The notes under the pieces are model-generated. The model did no database searches and was not told the origin of the DNA. It saw nothing but the letters and a program-made list of their open reading frames with translations. DNA of 64,000 nucleotides from Acholoe squamosa (Eukaryota; Annelida; Polychaeta; Phyllodocida; Polynoidae). Numbering within the stretch: position 1 is the stretch's first letter; the number at the start of each line of letters is the position of its first letter. The stretch covers positions 27,533,495 to 27,597,494 of the forward strand of contig OX439048.1 of the NCBI GenBank assembly GCA_949317995.1. Direction: 5' to 3'. Made by a program: the position numbers and the translations under genes. This document shows positions 14,890 through 26,225 of the stretch, piece after piece.

Positions 14890-15988
14890 GTGACAAAGGA
14901 TAGATTGGTTCACCACTCGCCATCGGTTAACAGTGCACAGACAAGAATATCATCTGTTGGCTAGGGGCAGGGCATTAACTGATTGACGTTTGGTAACCTA
15001 ACCGGCATTTTCGATGCTCTTTCTGAAGAACTGTTAGCTATCTTTATAGGGGCTTTGTTAAACAGAATCACCATTGCGTCTAGAAGCTAATGACCACTTT
15101 CAATTTAATGATAGTTGTTCGGTACTAAGGTACTGTCAAAATTAACTGCAGAATACAGGCCTCCTTGGCATAAGGAACAGGCTCTCGTATAGACAATTTA
15201 ATGTTTCCTATCAGTATTAGGGATTGTTAGTTTAAAACAGTTTGTTAATCTATTAAAGCCTGTTATAAATGTTGGACCATTGATAATTATTTTGCGGGCT
15301 AGAATGGACTTTAGTGAGCTAAATCCATTTATGTACTAAAACCTTTTGTGGCCTAAAGCCTTTTAAAAGTAGGCCTTTAGGGCTTAACATAACTTGATAG
15401 CCTAAAGACTCAATTCATTTACAAATGACACATTCAGCACTAGGAATTCCTTAGTTGGATAGATACTGATAGGTCAGCTAAAACAAATCCCACCATAACA
15501 ATCCACCTACCCTGGAACCATGAGAACATATTACTAGATACCCGAAGGGTACTGCAGCATCATCCACTGAGCTGTTGGGGCTCTGCCCTACTTGAGTTGC
15601 TCCCTGCCCGTCATACCCCATGTTCTAATTACACATCTGATACCTTAATTAACACCAACCAAACCAGACAGCCTGTCTGCGCCACAAACCGCCACCCAAC
15701 CTCTAAATAAAATGCCCTGCAGCTATCTCTGCTACCAGCCTTTTCTTTACTCCATAGGGCAGCCGTCAAACCTGCTTTAAACATACTATAGAGGGGAAGC
15801 ACATACCTAATTGTGAGAACCTTTCCTTGTCATACTCCAAATTTGTAAGCTTTATTTGGTGTGATAAGAGAGTATTATCACAGCTAGAATTCCGAAAGCT
15901 ATGTAAATATGGGTTTGTTGGGAGGATCAGATAGTAAGTTATATTTAACTAAGCACCTACATAAAAACGCAACTATAAAATATGTACG

Positions 15989-16066
15989 GATGAAGAGAGC
16001 CACTAGACCATTAATGATATCTTGACAATGAAGAGAGCCAATAGACCATTAATGATATAATGACAT
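15989..16066. repeat. Two-unit tandem duplication, about 39 bp
   Basis: The motif GATGAAGAGAGCCA and TAGACCATTAATGATAT occurs twice back to back with a few changes. It lies just upstream of the point (about 16,076) where similarity to unit 2 (about 40,963) begins. Confidence 0.8.
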
Positions 16067-16355
16067 GTCAAATTAAATGGATCATGTGGCATGGTGATAA
16101 AAGAGAATTGTAAACCTGCTGTTGATTATAATTGATATATTTCAGTAGAGGTATCCTTACAATTTAGCTCTTGATCACCTCAGCATAGGCTATTTGACTA
16201 ATTGGTAAAGATGTCTTACAGTTTATGCTCAGATAATGTTATAGCTATCTATTAGCCCATAGGTGATTGCTATTTATTATCCATGATATTAACATTCCCA
16301 TGTATCCTTAATATAACATCTTCCTAATTCTCTGTTTCTCTTTTTACGCTTGCAG

Positions 16356-16798
16356 GTGTGGACGGTCATTTTTCTCATTATCGTCTTGAGTTCCATTGCT
16401 GTTCTCTGTATAGAAACCCTTCCTGCTCTACGAATCCCCATGGACCATGACAAGGGTACAACAGAGATTAACAATGGGGCTAACACGAATCGAACATTTA
16501 CAAACAATGAGGTGACAAATCATGTAACAAGCAGTGGACCCTTTTTCAATGCTACCATGCCAAGTATACCTCTGACAAACTTACCAGATGCAAAGGAGGC
16601 ACATCAAGACAATCAGAAAATACGTCGACTGATGGAAACACAGCCACATCCAGTCCTGGAGAATATTGACTCTTTTTGCACTTGCTTCTTCACCATAGAG
16701 TTTTTTATACGCTTCCTTGTTGCTCCAAGCAGAACCAAGTTTTGGAAGTCCCTTATGAACATCATTGATGTCTTATGTGTTCTCCCAATGTGGATCAA
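16356..16798 (+). CDS. KCNC-like: Shaw/Kv3-type K+ channel, exon A1 (S1-S3)
   Basis: This exon encodes the first half of the membrane core of a voltage-gated potassium channel. It starts after TTGCAG in phase 0 and ends with two bases of a Lys codon before GTACGT (phase 2), 443 bp. Over 147 full codons, S1 covers about residues 1-22 (ending CIETLP, a Kv hallmark). A long S1-S2 loop carries N-glycosylation sequons at about N45 (NRT) and N65 (NAT). S2 lies at about 106-124 (acidic E in TIEFFIRF). S3 begins at NIID, about 135-147. In Kv3 genes the T1 domain is on the exon before S1. No such exon is visible upstream, so the protein is incomplete at its N-terminus here. The family call rests mainly on exon B. 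Confidence 0.92.
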
Positions 16799-17884
16799 GT
16801 ACGTTATGATTAGATTGCAAATGAAATCATAGTGCTAGTAAAGATTTTGTGATGTCAGGGACATCACAGACAGAGACATGACATTGACTCTAAGGAGACA
16901 AGATCTTTTTTTTTCACTTTCGTCATGTTAATCTGCCTTTGTTACCTAGATATTTATTTAATGACAGATGATAATTTTACATAACTAAAAAAAGTATATT
17001 AAGACAGCCAGACAGAGACAGATGATCAGACAGTTCACTAATATTTCTCTCTTTCAGCTTTCGAATGCATTTATGCTGTAAAGTGTATCATGATTTATAA
17101 TGATATTTTATAACAAAGCATTGAATATAATCATAAGTACGTAAGTCATGATAAGTCCTCTACATAGTGACAACTGTTCATTCCCTAGAACTACTTCAGT
17201 CCTTTTGCTAGTGACATATTGTGCCATAATCTGTTAATGACCTTGCTTCTCTAGATGTGTTAGTGCACCTGTATCTCTTTGGATAAAGCCCGCCTGCTTG
17301 GTTTAAAATGATATTTTAGAATGCTTTATATGAAATAGGTTTTGTTATTCAATTGCCTCACAGTCCTAACTCCGAATTGGTGTTGTTCTGTTTCTATACC
17401 CACTATTGATTGCCCATCTCTTCTTACCACTGATTCCTAAGAAAATATTTAGTGTTAATCTAGTGACAAATGCATTTCATGCAGTGTTTTGTATAAAGGT
17501 TCTCCCTAATCAACATTTTAGAGAAAAAAGTGCCTCTCTTAATTTAAACGTTTACACAATCCTAGTTTATGTCCTCAAATTTTAAAGCATTACAGTATCA
17601 CTAAAGCAGACTTGAGTTCTTGAATCAATAGCAAATGTCATTCTGATAGTTTGCAGTTTTGAAGTGATATTGCTGTTTATGTCTGCATTCTGGCACTTCT
17701 CATTGTAAAATACAATTTGGAGTTAAACTCTTAGACTATAGAAAGTCTGATTCTTGCAGAATCATCTAATTCTGACTCACCTTGCCCCACTGTATGTTTG
17801 CAAGTATATCTATGAATGTATAACTCTATCTTTCTCCCCATTTCCTTACTGACTTTGATTTAGCCATTTTTGGTCTACCTTTGA

Positions 17885-18130
17885 TGTAGAGTCCACGCTT
17901 TGAATATAGTAGCAGATACCTCCAATAATGAGTGCAGTTTGAGCAGTATACAAATTCCACTGAGTGAAGCAGATTTAGTCAGCACGGGGCTCTCGTACGC
18001 CTATACCTCTACTCCTACCCTCTATGTCACCTCACAGAGGTCATTCACGCATGGCTGTCACGTCTCTAGACTAAATGCTGTAATGGGGACTATGACCAGT
18101 GTTATGCATCACTTTCAAGATAGCAGGAGC
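17885..18130. other. Conserved block inside the A1-B1 intron
   Basis: This stretch matches 43,625-43,866 much better than the surrounding intron; the best part includes GTCAGCACGGGGCTCTCGTA. It is preceded by GTAG in both units, an AG that would be in phase with exon A. Unit 2 would hit an in-frame TAG after four codons, and differences show no third-position bias. Unit 1 stays open to 18,241. A conserved intronic element or a poison-type alternative exon fits better than a normal coding exon. The core exons already give the usual S3-S4 linker length without it. Confidence 0.55.
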
Positions 18131-18595
18131 TGTGTTGCCAAAATTCTAAAATGCTACCATAAAACATTAAAGATCTTCTTCCTAAATTGTCATAATACAA
18201 TGGCTAAATTCTTTTCAGAGAATGTCTCAAAAAAGGCATAATGAGTTTTCCTTATTTTCTCAGCAATATATATAAAGTCCAATTTACATATCACATACAA
18301 AATACTTTTATGTACTAATATTTTCAGAATGCTAATATAGAATTTTCCCTGTTGACTGGAGAGGATCTAGATAAACATTTCAGTTCACTCAGCAATTCTC
18401 ATAAAACTCCATCATTCAGTGCATCTTAGTAACCATGGCTTCAGCTGTCTGTGAACGGGTGCAGCACTGTGCATTGGTTCCTCCCATGCTTGATAATGTC
18501 AACCACATTAGTGTGGTGATGTGATCATGATGTTGGTGAGATCTGTCATGAGTTGTTGACTTGATGCTGATGTGGCGGTTTGGCGGTGGCTGCAG

Positions 18596-19163
18596 GTACG
18601 TGATGATGTTGTATGACGTACGTATGAACCTCCGCTTGCTGCCTGTCTTCTTCCTCATAATGATGCTCCGCGTGCTGCGCATCTGCCGTGTCCTACGCCT
18701 TGCCCGACACTACACTGGAGTCAAGATCCTACTGCTGGCCCTCAAGGCTTCCTTCCGAGAATTGGCCATGCTGGTCATTTTCGTCTTCATTGTCGTCCTC
18801 ATCTTTGCTGTCGTCATCTACTATGCCGAGTTCTTTGTGGAGGACACCTTCAACACCATCCCTGATGGCTACTGGTGGGCCATCATCACACTCACTACAG
18901 TTGGTTATGGTGACATGTGCCCTAAATCTGGATTGGGCTATGTTGTAGGTGCCATGTGCGCCTTGACAGGCATTCTCGCAACTGGCCTACCAGTGCCAAT
19001 CATCGCCAACAACTTCAACCTCTACTACACCCATGCCGCCTTAAAGGAGGCTGTCCATGACCGTCAACAAAGCAGGCGCCGTCGACGGAGTTCTGCTACA
19101 AGCAAGACACCCTCATGTTCTGAGATGCCCAAGGCAGAGCCCTACATCGTCAAAGAAGCAACC
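18596..19163 (+). CDS. KCNC-like: Shaw/Kv3-type K+ channel, exon B1 (S4, pore, S6)
   Basis: This exon encodes the voltage sensor and pore. It starts after GCTGCAG, supplying the last base of the Lys codon begun in exon A1, and ends in phase 0 at KEAT before GTAAGT, 568 bp. Residue numbers are within the exon. S4 has Arg at 25, 28, 31, 34 and 37, every third position. S5 is at about 55-77 and ends YYAE, a Kv3/Shaw signature. The selectivity filter TTVGYGDM is at 100-107. S6 carries the PVP hinge at 132-134 followed by NNFNLYY. The cytoplasmic part has a run of five Arg at 160-164 followed by two Ser, a likely kinase site. Residue 108, the external TEA position, is Cys. If the donor is not used, the frame runs 22 more codons to a stop at 19,232. 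Confidence 0.95.
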
Positions 19164-19408
19164 GTAAGTAATACCGATGCACCTAGTATGGGGTCTATGT
19201 ACCTCCAAACAATATGTGGTTGCTCTCTTTGATAAAAGTATCCATGTTCTCTCTAGATGTATGTACATGTGTATATCTATTATGCATATATACTCTATAT
19301 ATTACTATGACTCATTCATTCTCTGTTTATCTAGTCCCAGCATATAGATAGATATTATATACATATGTACCATTGGGTGGACCTACAAGTTTATGTTTTT
19401 TCCATCAG

Positions 19409-19462
19409 TATTCACTAGGTGGTGGTACTGGCACGCTGAAAACACACTTGTTTTATGATTAA
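19409..19462 (+). CDS. Candidate alternative C-terminal exon C1, unit 1
   Basis: A good acceptor (pyrimidine run then CCATCAG) opens directly in phase 0, matching the donor of exon B1, and reads YSLGGGTGTLKTHLFYD then TAA. Unit 2 has the same acceptor and reads YSLGGSTSTLMTLFHH then TAA. The two differ by an in-frame 3-bp indel and share the stop position. It would give a 17-residue cytoplasmic tail. Coding use is inferred from this comparison; no homologue is recognised. About 65 bp after the stop are also conserved and may be 3' UTR. Confidence 0.55.
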   Translation, partial: YSLGGGTGTLKTHLFYD

Positions 19463-20694
19463 GTAGCTGAGACTTCTCACTGTAGGCTGCTCCTCCTACC
19501 TTAGACCCATCATCAGAAGAATTTCAATACATTCCTGTTTTTGCGAATTGCACCATACCATCTCCAATATGTTGCAAATGAAACTGTAATTCTAATGTAA
19601 CTTGATTAATGTGATGATTATTTATACTTTTGTTTAATCATCATATAGGAAATGATCGCTATAGCAGTATCAATCTAGTGGTGCATTTTATTATGATTGT
19701 GATAAAGAATACTTTATGATGATAATCATGTTTGGGATATTGTTCATGAATATCTTTAGAGGATTGAATGGGAGAAGTCTTTTTGTTTTAAGGATTTCTC
19801 TCTTACTTTAAAGATTCCTCATCAACCAATACTGTTTCATTTCATTGAAAGGTAAGTTTTTGTATAGACAAAAGAGAAATGCAACTTCATTAGTCCCTTA
19901 TTTATCCTACAAATACACAAAAAACACAATCGTAATACATGGAAATTAGCATCAGGGTCTGATATTCAAAGAAACACTGATTCCAACTCTAAGAATATCC
20001 TTTACACCCTAAATCCAGGTTACAGTGAGAATTCTCCAACAAATCTTTAGTTGTCATGTTGTACCTGTTGTTGGCTTGCTTGATGATTCACTTATAATAC
20101 ATCCATATTGTGCTCTAAACTCTAAACTGAATATTTACAATAACATCAAAGGGTGTCTACCAAATCAAATTGTCTAATGTGTTTATATACTCCATTGGCT
20201 GAGACATTTTACATGACTGTTCAAGATTAAACTTCTGTCAGTCAAACTATATTTATCACAGAACTAGTCTCCATAAGCAATGACTCCAGAATGTATGTAA
20301 TTTGATGGTGTCACAAGTCTCCCTTTCTAAGGAATAGGAGACTTATTTGTGAAAATCCATTAAATTTGTATCTTGATTCTAGTTTTCATCTGGACTTAAA
20401 TACACACCTATCAACTTTCTTTCTGGGAGTCTGACCAAGAATAAGCAACAACTGGAACTAGTTTAGGATAAAAAGAAGGCACACTGGTTAATTAGAAAAG
20501 GGGGGAATAGAAAATAAAATCTGATTGCAATGATTTGCTCTCACCTCAGTCAGTATTGGCTTATGGCAAAAGAAAATATCCATAGTTTGATATTCTGGTA
20601 TAAGTGTTGACTCTTGGAAACCTGTTGCCTATTATGGCTACAAGCCAGAGGAGGACCAGGATTTGGTTCATTTCTTTGTGTACACGGTGTTGTC

Positions 20695-20752
20695 GTCTGT
20701 AGTGTAAACGTGGTAAGCAGTGTTAGGCACAGGGCACAGGACAACAGGGTAT
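20695..20752. other. Conserved block after exon B1
   Basis: The sequence around GTGTAAACGTGGTAAGCAGT is nearly the same at 46,455-46,515. It contains a good donor-like GTAAGC, but no frame is open with matching stops in both units, and the AG before it is not conserved. It could be a non-coding exon or a splicing element. Confidence 0.45.
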
Positions 20753-22797
20753 GTTCTCAACAAATCAACCTTCCCATGTCCTCCTTGGTCGACTGAATAT
20801 CCCTGAAACAGCCAGATAAATAGACCACTGCTTTAAGCATGTAAATGACATACAGGCTGCAATTGAGTTCATGGAATGTAAACATGGCAGTTGGAATCTT
20901 GCAATCAGTTCAAAGAGTCATCTTAAAATGCCTTGTATCCTTAGAGAAAATTTATGTTTTTCATCTTGAATGTAGAACTATCAACGTCATTTTCAAAAGT
21001 AGACCGCAGTAAACAAAGAAATCTCGTATGCAGCCTTTATGTGTACCTGCATGATATGTTGCCCTGTATTTCTCTATCCTTTATAAAACAACATGTGAAC
21101 TCATGAGGGGTGTCACAAAAAGATTTGTACCATATCCCTCCGCCCCCTACACTACCAGTATTCTCCACTCAGGGAGTGGAAGGGAGATTGTTGTTATCTT
21201 TATACTCTCATGCTCTACCCTTTGCTGAAACTTTGACTGCAACTACCTCAAGCTTTATTTCATGTAGAACTCATTCAAACTTTTATGTCTTTTTGTTGTG
21301 GACTATTCAGTAACACTGTTTATACATGAAGGGTAAAAGTGTTATGCAGTCACACAAATTTTCGGTTAGAGACAACTAACTGGCTTGGCATTACGGTATT
21401 ATGGTACATCAGGAGATACCTGTCCTGATATGCATTCTTTTCTACATACAGCAATATTGGCATCTTGTTTAACCTTTTTGTGAATAAGTTTCATACTTGA
21501 TTTATTCATTTTCTTAAATGTACAGGTTTCTATCTATGTGCAATCTTTACAAACCCCTTTATGTGTGTATCTATAAATCAGCCAAAGGTGGAAAGGCAAA
21601 GAGTTTCCAACTGCAATGCTCAAAATTCAAATATGTGTTGAGCCTCAGCTTTGAAATAGTCTTATCAGTTTCTCTGCCTGTGCCGTCTTTACTCTTTATA
21701 ATGTATCACACATGCGACTGGTTATACTAATTTACCTGTGTACACCTGCTCTGTATAATATGTGCATGAATTCACAAGATACTGGTATCTCGGTTCCTCA
21801 GTTTTAGCTAGTAAAATGATAAATGGTGTGTTATTGCTATACTGTGAGATGTCTTTGGCTTAACCAGCCTATTTCCTCATGTGCGCCGTGCCTACCCTAT
21901 CCTAAAGATTGTATTATTCCCGATATTCTTTATCCTGAAAAGAAACAGATTCCACAATAGCATTTGTCATGTACCAAATTGGATTGATGTCCTTGTGATC
22001 TGAAACAGTTGGCATACAAGGGCATACGAATTAATATTTGTTATCTTTGAATGGAACTGACTGTCATTGTATGGCAATTTTCCACTAAAATTATGGCGGG
22101 CGTCCACTTTGCCAATTATGACTGTTTGCATGATTGTAGCAAACACCATATGATGCACACATTGACAGGCCAGTGTCTTAGTGAATACATCCACAGAAAA
22201 TAATCAATTCCTAGAACCCTCTAGATAGACCTTCTTTTTTGTGGACATGTAAAATTATGTCTAGTTTTTCACACATGCAATTATCTGTTAACACGCGAAA
22301 CCCTAAAATTTGCAATCAATTAGAGAAGTAGATAGAAATATATATGGGAACTAAAAAACCAACCAAAAGTAAAAAGGACCAACACTTTGTGGATATGGGT
22401 GGGACTCATTAGGAAAGGGCATACTCTCCTTTGAATATTAGGACATGATTATTTTGAAGAAAAACAGATTAAATCAAAACTGGATAGTAATGATTCGAAT
22501 TTAGTGTGCATTTCTTCACTCTCTCATTTGTGGACTGAATTTGCAATCAAATACCTTGCATACAGCAGACTTTCATATGCTACACCTACCTTACCATCAC
22601 GCCTACATGTGTATGGCAAGAAGAAAAATTCATTTTTATTTTGTAACTTACACCATGGGCACAATGAAAGGTGCATATAATACTTGGCCCTCATGTGGAT
22701 AGGTTACTAACTGCCTACAACTCTTCTATCTCCTCAATCTCTGCCTACTGTACACCACTACCTATCTCCATTCTATGCTAAACACTGTGTTTTTCAG

Positions 22798-22839
22798 GTG
22801 TTTTACCACAAGGGAACCTCAGAATACGAGATTTATTAA
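22798..22839 (+). CDS. Candidate alternative C-terminal exon C2, unit 1
   Basis: After a strong acceptor (GTTTTTCAG) the sequence opens in phase 0, compatible with exon B1, and reads VFYHKGTSEYEIY then TAA. Unit 2 is identical apart from one silent change (AAG to AAA). A donor-like GAG|GTAAAC follows at 22,861, so the exon may be 63 bp, with the last 21 bp untranslated or read in another frame. Flanking intron is conserved on both sides for tens of bases, a feature common around alternatively spliced exons. In the phase-2 frame all 63 bp are open, so a different use cannot be excluded. Confidence 0.65.
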   Translation: MFYHKGTSEYEIY

Positions 22840-22860
22840 CATAGATCCTGACGAAATGAG

Positions 22861-25800
22861 GTAAACTAAAAGAATATAGAAAGTTCTCCAGTTCTTCCTA
22901 CGCGACATATGTAGCTACCATTTTCCTCTTTTATTTGGGGAATTAGACAATATTCCTGTGCCGTCCCTGGTAGTCTTAGAGACCAGTAGTCCAATGTCAG
23001 TATCGTCTAGTCTCGTGTGAGACCACATGATAGTCACATGATATTATATCTACACCCATAATGCCTCACTGACCTTAGACCCCATTGTGAATTTTGAGCT
23101 TTGGCGTCAGGGTTTCCATGAAGCTGAAATGGAACTATTTTGATCAGACATCCACTAAGACATAAACACTTCTTTGTTGTCTGCAGAAGACAGATAATTT
23201 TCACATGTTCAAACGATGGTTTAGCTGAAAAACAATTTTTCTAAAATACACTATAGCAATTTTTGCGTCTGATCACATAGCAACATTTTTGTGTGCCCCA
23301 TTTGAAAGCACCGTGTGCACTAGAATTAAGTCTTGATTCAAAATTGGATCATATATAATCTAGAGTAAAGGTTAAGGGCTAAAACTTTATTGTTCAAGAT
23401 CCTCAAGTAATAGATGGATGGATAACTGTATCCCCATTTCCGCCACATACAAGAGTTTCTTTACCTGTCCCAGTACTGAAGCTCATTAAACAATGTGGTC
23501 AATGTCGAAAAATTAAAAAATGTGGTGTAATTCAATATTTCCCAGATCAGTCAGATATGTCCGTTGTCCCTGTTCTGAAATAAACAGGCAGCTCAGATGC
23601 CATGTCGTTAATGTAAAATTTAAAATGGTAAGGTTTTTTTTCAGTTTACAACATTGTTTATCTTAGTTCAGATACAGTTAGACTGGACCTATGTCATATT
23701 ATGTGTGGTGTATATATCACGTCCATCCCCTGACATATATATAGACCATACATAATGCATACATTTTAGGACGACCAAGGTAGAACATAACTATATACCT
23801 ATGGGTTGTGATGTGGAATAGAAGGTTATGAAAGGTTTGTGAAAGGTCCTGAGACATTTAGAATAGTCTTGACCAATTAAACAGTGTACCAGTATATGAA
23901 AAGGTACATGGGTGATTAGATACATAGCATAGATTTTATTCCCTCCATTGTTGTATGCTAAGGTACAGTTGTAGATAGTTACCTAGACAGTAGTCTTTTT
24001 CTACCCTATTCTAACCGGGACCCCCTACTACACACCCAGAATAGTGAGGACATCTCATTATCAGTCATTTTATGTATTTTCCCATGAGGTAAAAGGGAAG
24101 AAAGGCCAAACTATCTGCTACTAAAACATAGTTGCATCACCCACAGCAATGGATATAATGACATAAAGCTGAAACTCTTGTGATTCAATTAACCCAGGGT
24201 ACTTACTCAACCAGTTCACACCGACAACAAGAAAGGAGAACTGGGTACATGTATCATTAAATCAGCATGACAATACCAACATCATCATAAAGGCAAACCC
24301 CTGATTCAGTGCATGGATGCGAGGGACATCCTAAAAAAAGTAAAAAGCACCAGTCCCACTGTTCACAGCATCTACATCTGCCTTCTACTCCTCAAACAAA
24401 CATATTCTTTCCAACCATAGATATGACTACACACAAGACTACCCACATATATGACTACACACATTTCATTTACTACATAGATGACATCACACAAGAAAAG
24501 GTGATATGACAGATATTTAGTGTCATGCACAAACACTAAGTGGCACTACAATTGCAGCATTATGGCATCTCTCGCGAAAGTTTCTGCCATTTCTTGTTGA
24601 ACCTTTGACTATCCCAAAGTATTCCTTGTCTTTGAGCAATTATTACGTTTTGATCTAAACAATTTGCCAGACCGAATTTAATCTACTTTCATATTCATAA
24701 GAACACGGACCTGAAAGTCCGTGATAAGAATAATCAGGCTTCCTTCACAAACACACCCATGCTACCAGGGCTGGACATGAGTGTTTGTGGTATAGTTTGC
24801 TTGAAGGAGAAGATCATGAACATTTTATTGCAATTAGACAATGATAAGGTTTTTGTCATGTTACATTTTCTAATTATTTGAGCCTTTGAATCATAGATAA
24901 GGGAACACTATTAAGTGGGATCAAATTGTCAGAGCACGGATGAAAGAACCAAAGACTAATCTACACAGCGTGTGAAGAAACTTCTGTTGAGAGACGTATG
25001 CCTGATGTAACTTAATGTCCATTTTATCAGTGACCTAGGAAGCTGCCCCTCTGGTCATTTCTCGTGAAGATTACTTTACTCATACTACTTCAGGCTGGGC
25101 CAATCCAAGGTAGCTTCACACAGACGAATATTGATCTATTGAATAGTATCTAGACCTGCTCTTAATTTATATCCATTTTAAAGGTTTAACTCGCTGCATT
25201 CGTGATTATAATGTTACCTTATCCATTTAAGGCTCAAAACATAATTTACGAAGGAATACTTGAAGTAGCATGAACTTTAAATTTCTCTTCATAGGAAGGA
25301 AAGGGCTATTACCTTTACTAATGTTAAGAACAAGTATTAAAATGTAAGACATCAAGACAGAGAGATGGACTTAACATATTCATAAATAGCACTTCCTCCA
25401 TGATCTCGAGCAGTGGCTGGTACATTGGAAAATATGACTAGAAAGCTACGATCATTTCAATAGGTCTCTTCCAAAAACAGGGCAAAATAACATATTATTA
25501 TTTGACATTTGCTACTAAATAAAGGATTGCTACCTAGTCGCCTATTTCATTTCTTTTTTACCTGAAACCTATTGGCAACTACATTTTTAGTTGATTTCTA
25601 TGAAAAGCAAAATGTAAACGAAGAACAAGCTGGACTTTCTTTATTGTGCAAAATAAGAACTAATAATATACTATAAAGACATGATGATTTGTGAGTATGC
25701 TCAAAATTACACGCCTGACTCCATTAGACCTTAATCGATAATCATAGCTGCGAGGTTCATAAATGATTTATATAAAGCTTCTTTGTGGACCCATTGCTGC

Positions 25801-26060
25801 AGTGAGTCTCACATTTAACTTAAAGAAATGATAGCAGTGTTTGTTTTGTGGATTGAGCCACTACATTTGCACATACTCCCACCTTACATGCTTTCACAAC
25901 AATGTACTTATACAAATAATACATGGGACAGACAATTAAACAAGAAACTCATATATATCCTCTCTAGCTATGTTCAACAGATACTCTGTTGTTTATCAAT
26001 TATTCCCATCCAGTATGCTCGGAACTAGTTTTATAATATCAGGGTTTTAAAGATAGGGAT
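22861..26060. other. Intron or UTR with patches shared with unit 2
   Basis: No further exon is supported here. Shared patches include the sequence right after C2 to about 23,060, a hairpin at 23,706-23,748, and a block around GTGACCTAGGAAGCTGCCCC near 25,031 that recurs near 51,276. Between them similarity to unit 2 is weak. Confidence 0.5.
23706..23748. other. Hairpin conserved between the two units
   Basis: An AT-rich stem of about 15 bp (GGTGTATATATCACGTC pairing with GACATATATATAGACC) closes a loop CATCCCCT. Unit 2 at 49,904-49,944 has the same fold with loop TATCCCCT. The stems differ in sequence in part but still pair. Confidence 0.5.
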
Positions 26061-26126
26061 AAACATGCCTGGCAAGGGGCGTCACACGAATCTTGTCACT
26101 GTTTACAAGCTCGCCCTTGTCTGAAG

Positions 26127-26225
26127 CTATATGCGTTGGCAGCAGATGGCATGAGGGGAGGCGCCTCTTGTACACAGCTGGATTCGGAGGTGGTGTCCTT
26201 ACACAGACAAGTCACCAGCGTCTAA
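26127..26225 (+). CDS. Candidate alternative C-terminal exon C3, unit 1 (PDZ-type end)
   Basis: This lies in a block of about 165 bp (26,076-26,240) that is about 98% identical to 52,510-52,680. On the + strand a phase-0 frame follows the AG at 26,125-26,126 and gives 32 codons ending LDSEVVSLHRQVTSV then TAA. A second phase-0 acceptor (TTGTACACAG) would start it at 26,178. The last residues, T-S-V, fit a class I PDZ ligand (S/T-x-V). Both differences within the frame are silent. A 42-codon minus-strand frame over the same block is also changed only silently, so strand is not certain. Identity is higher than in the core exons, which coding alone does not explain. Confidence 0.45.
   Translation, partial: LYALAADGMRGGASCTQLDSEVVSLHRQVTSV

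Noticed and set aside
19164..19232. Read-through tail after exon B1 (22 codons), same length as in unit 2
   Set aside because: Differences between units fall mostly on codon positions 1 and 2, unlike coding sequence; the GTAAGT donor is strong. Kept only as a possible intron-retention form.
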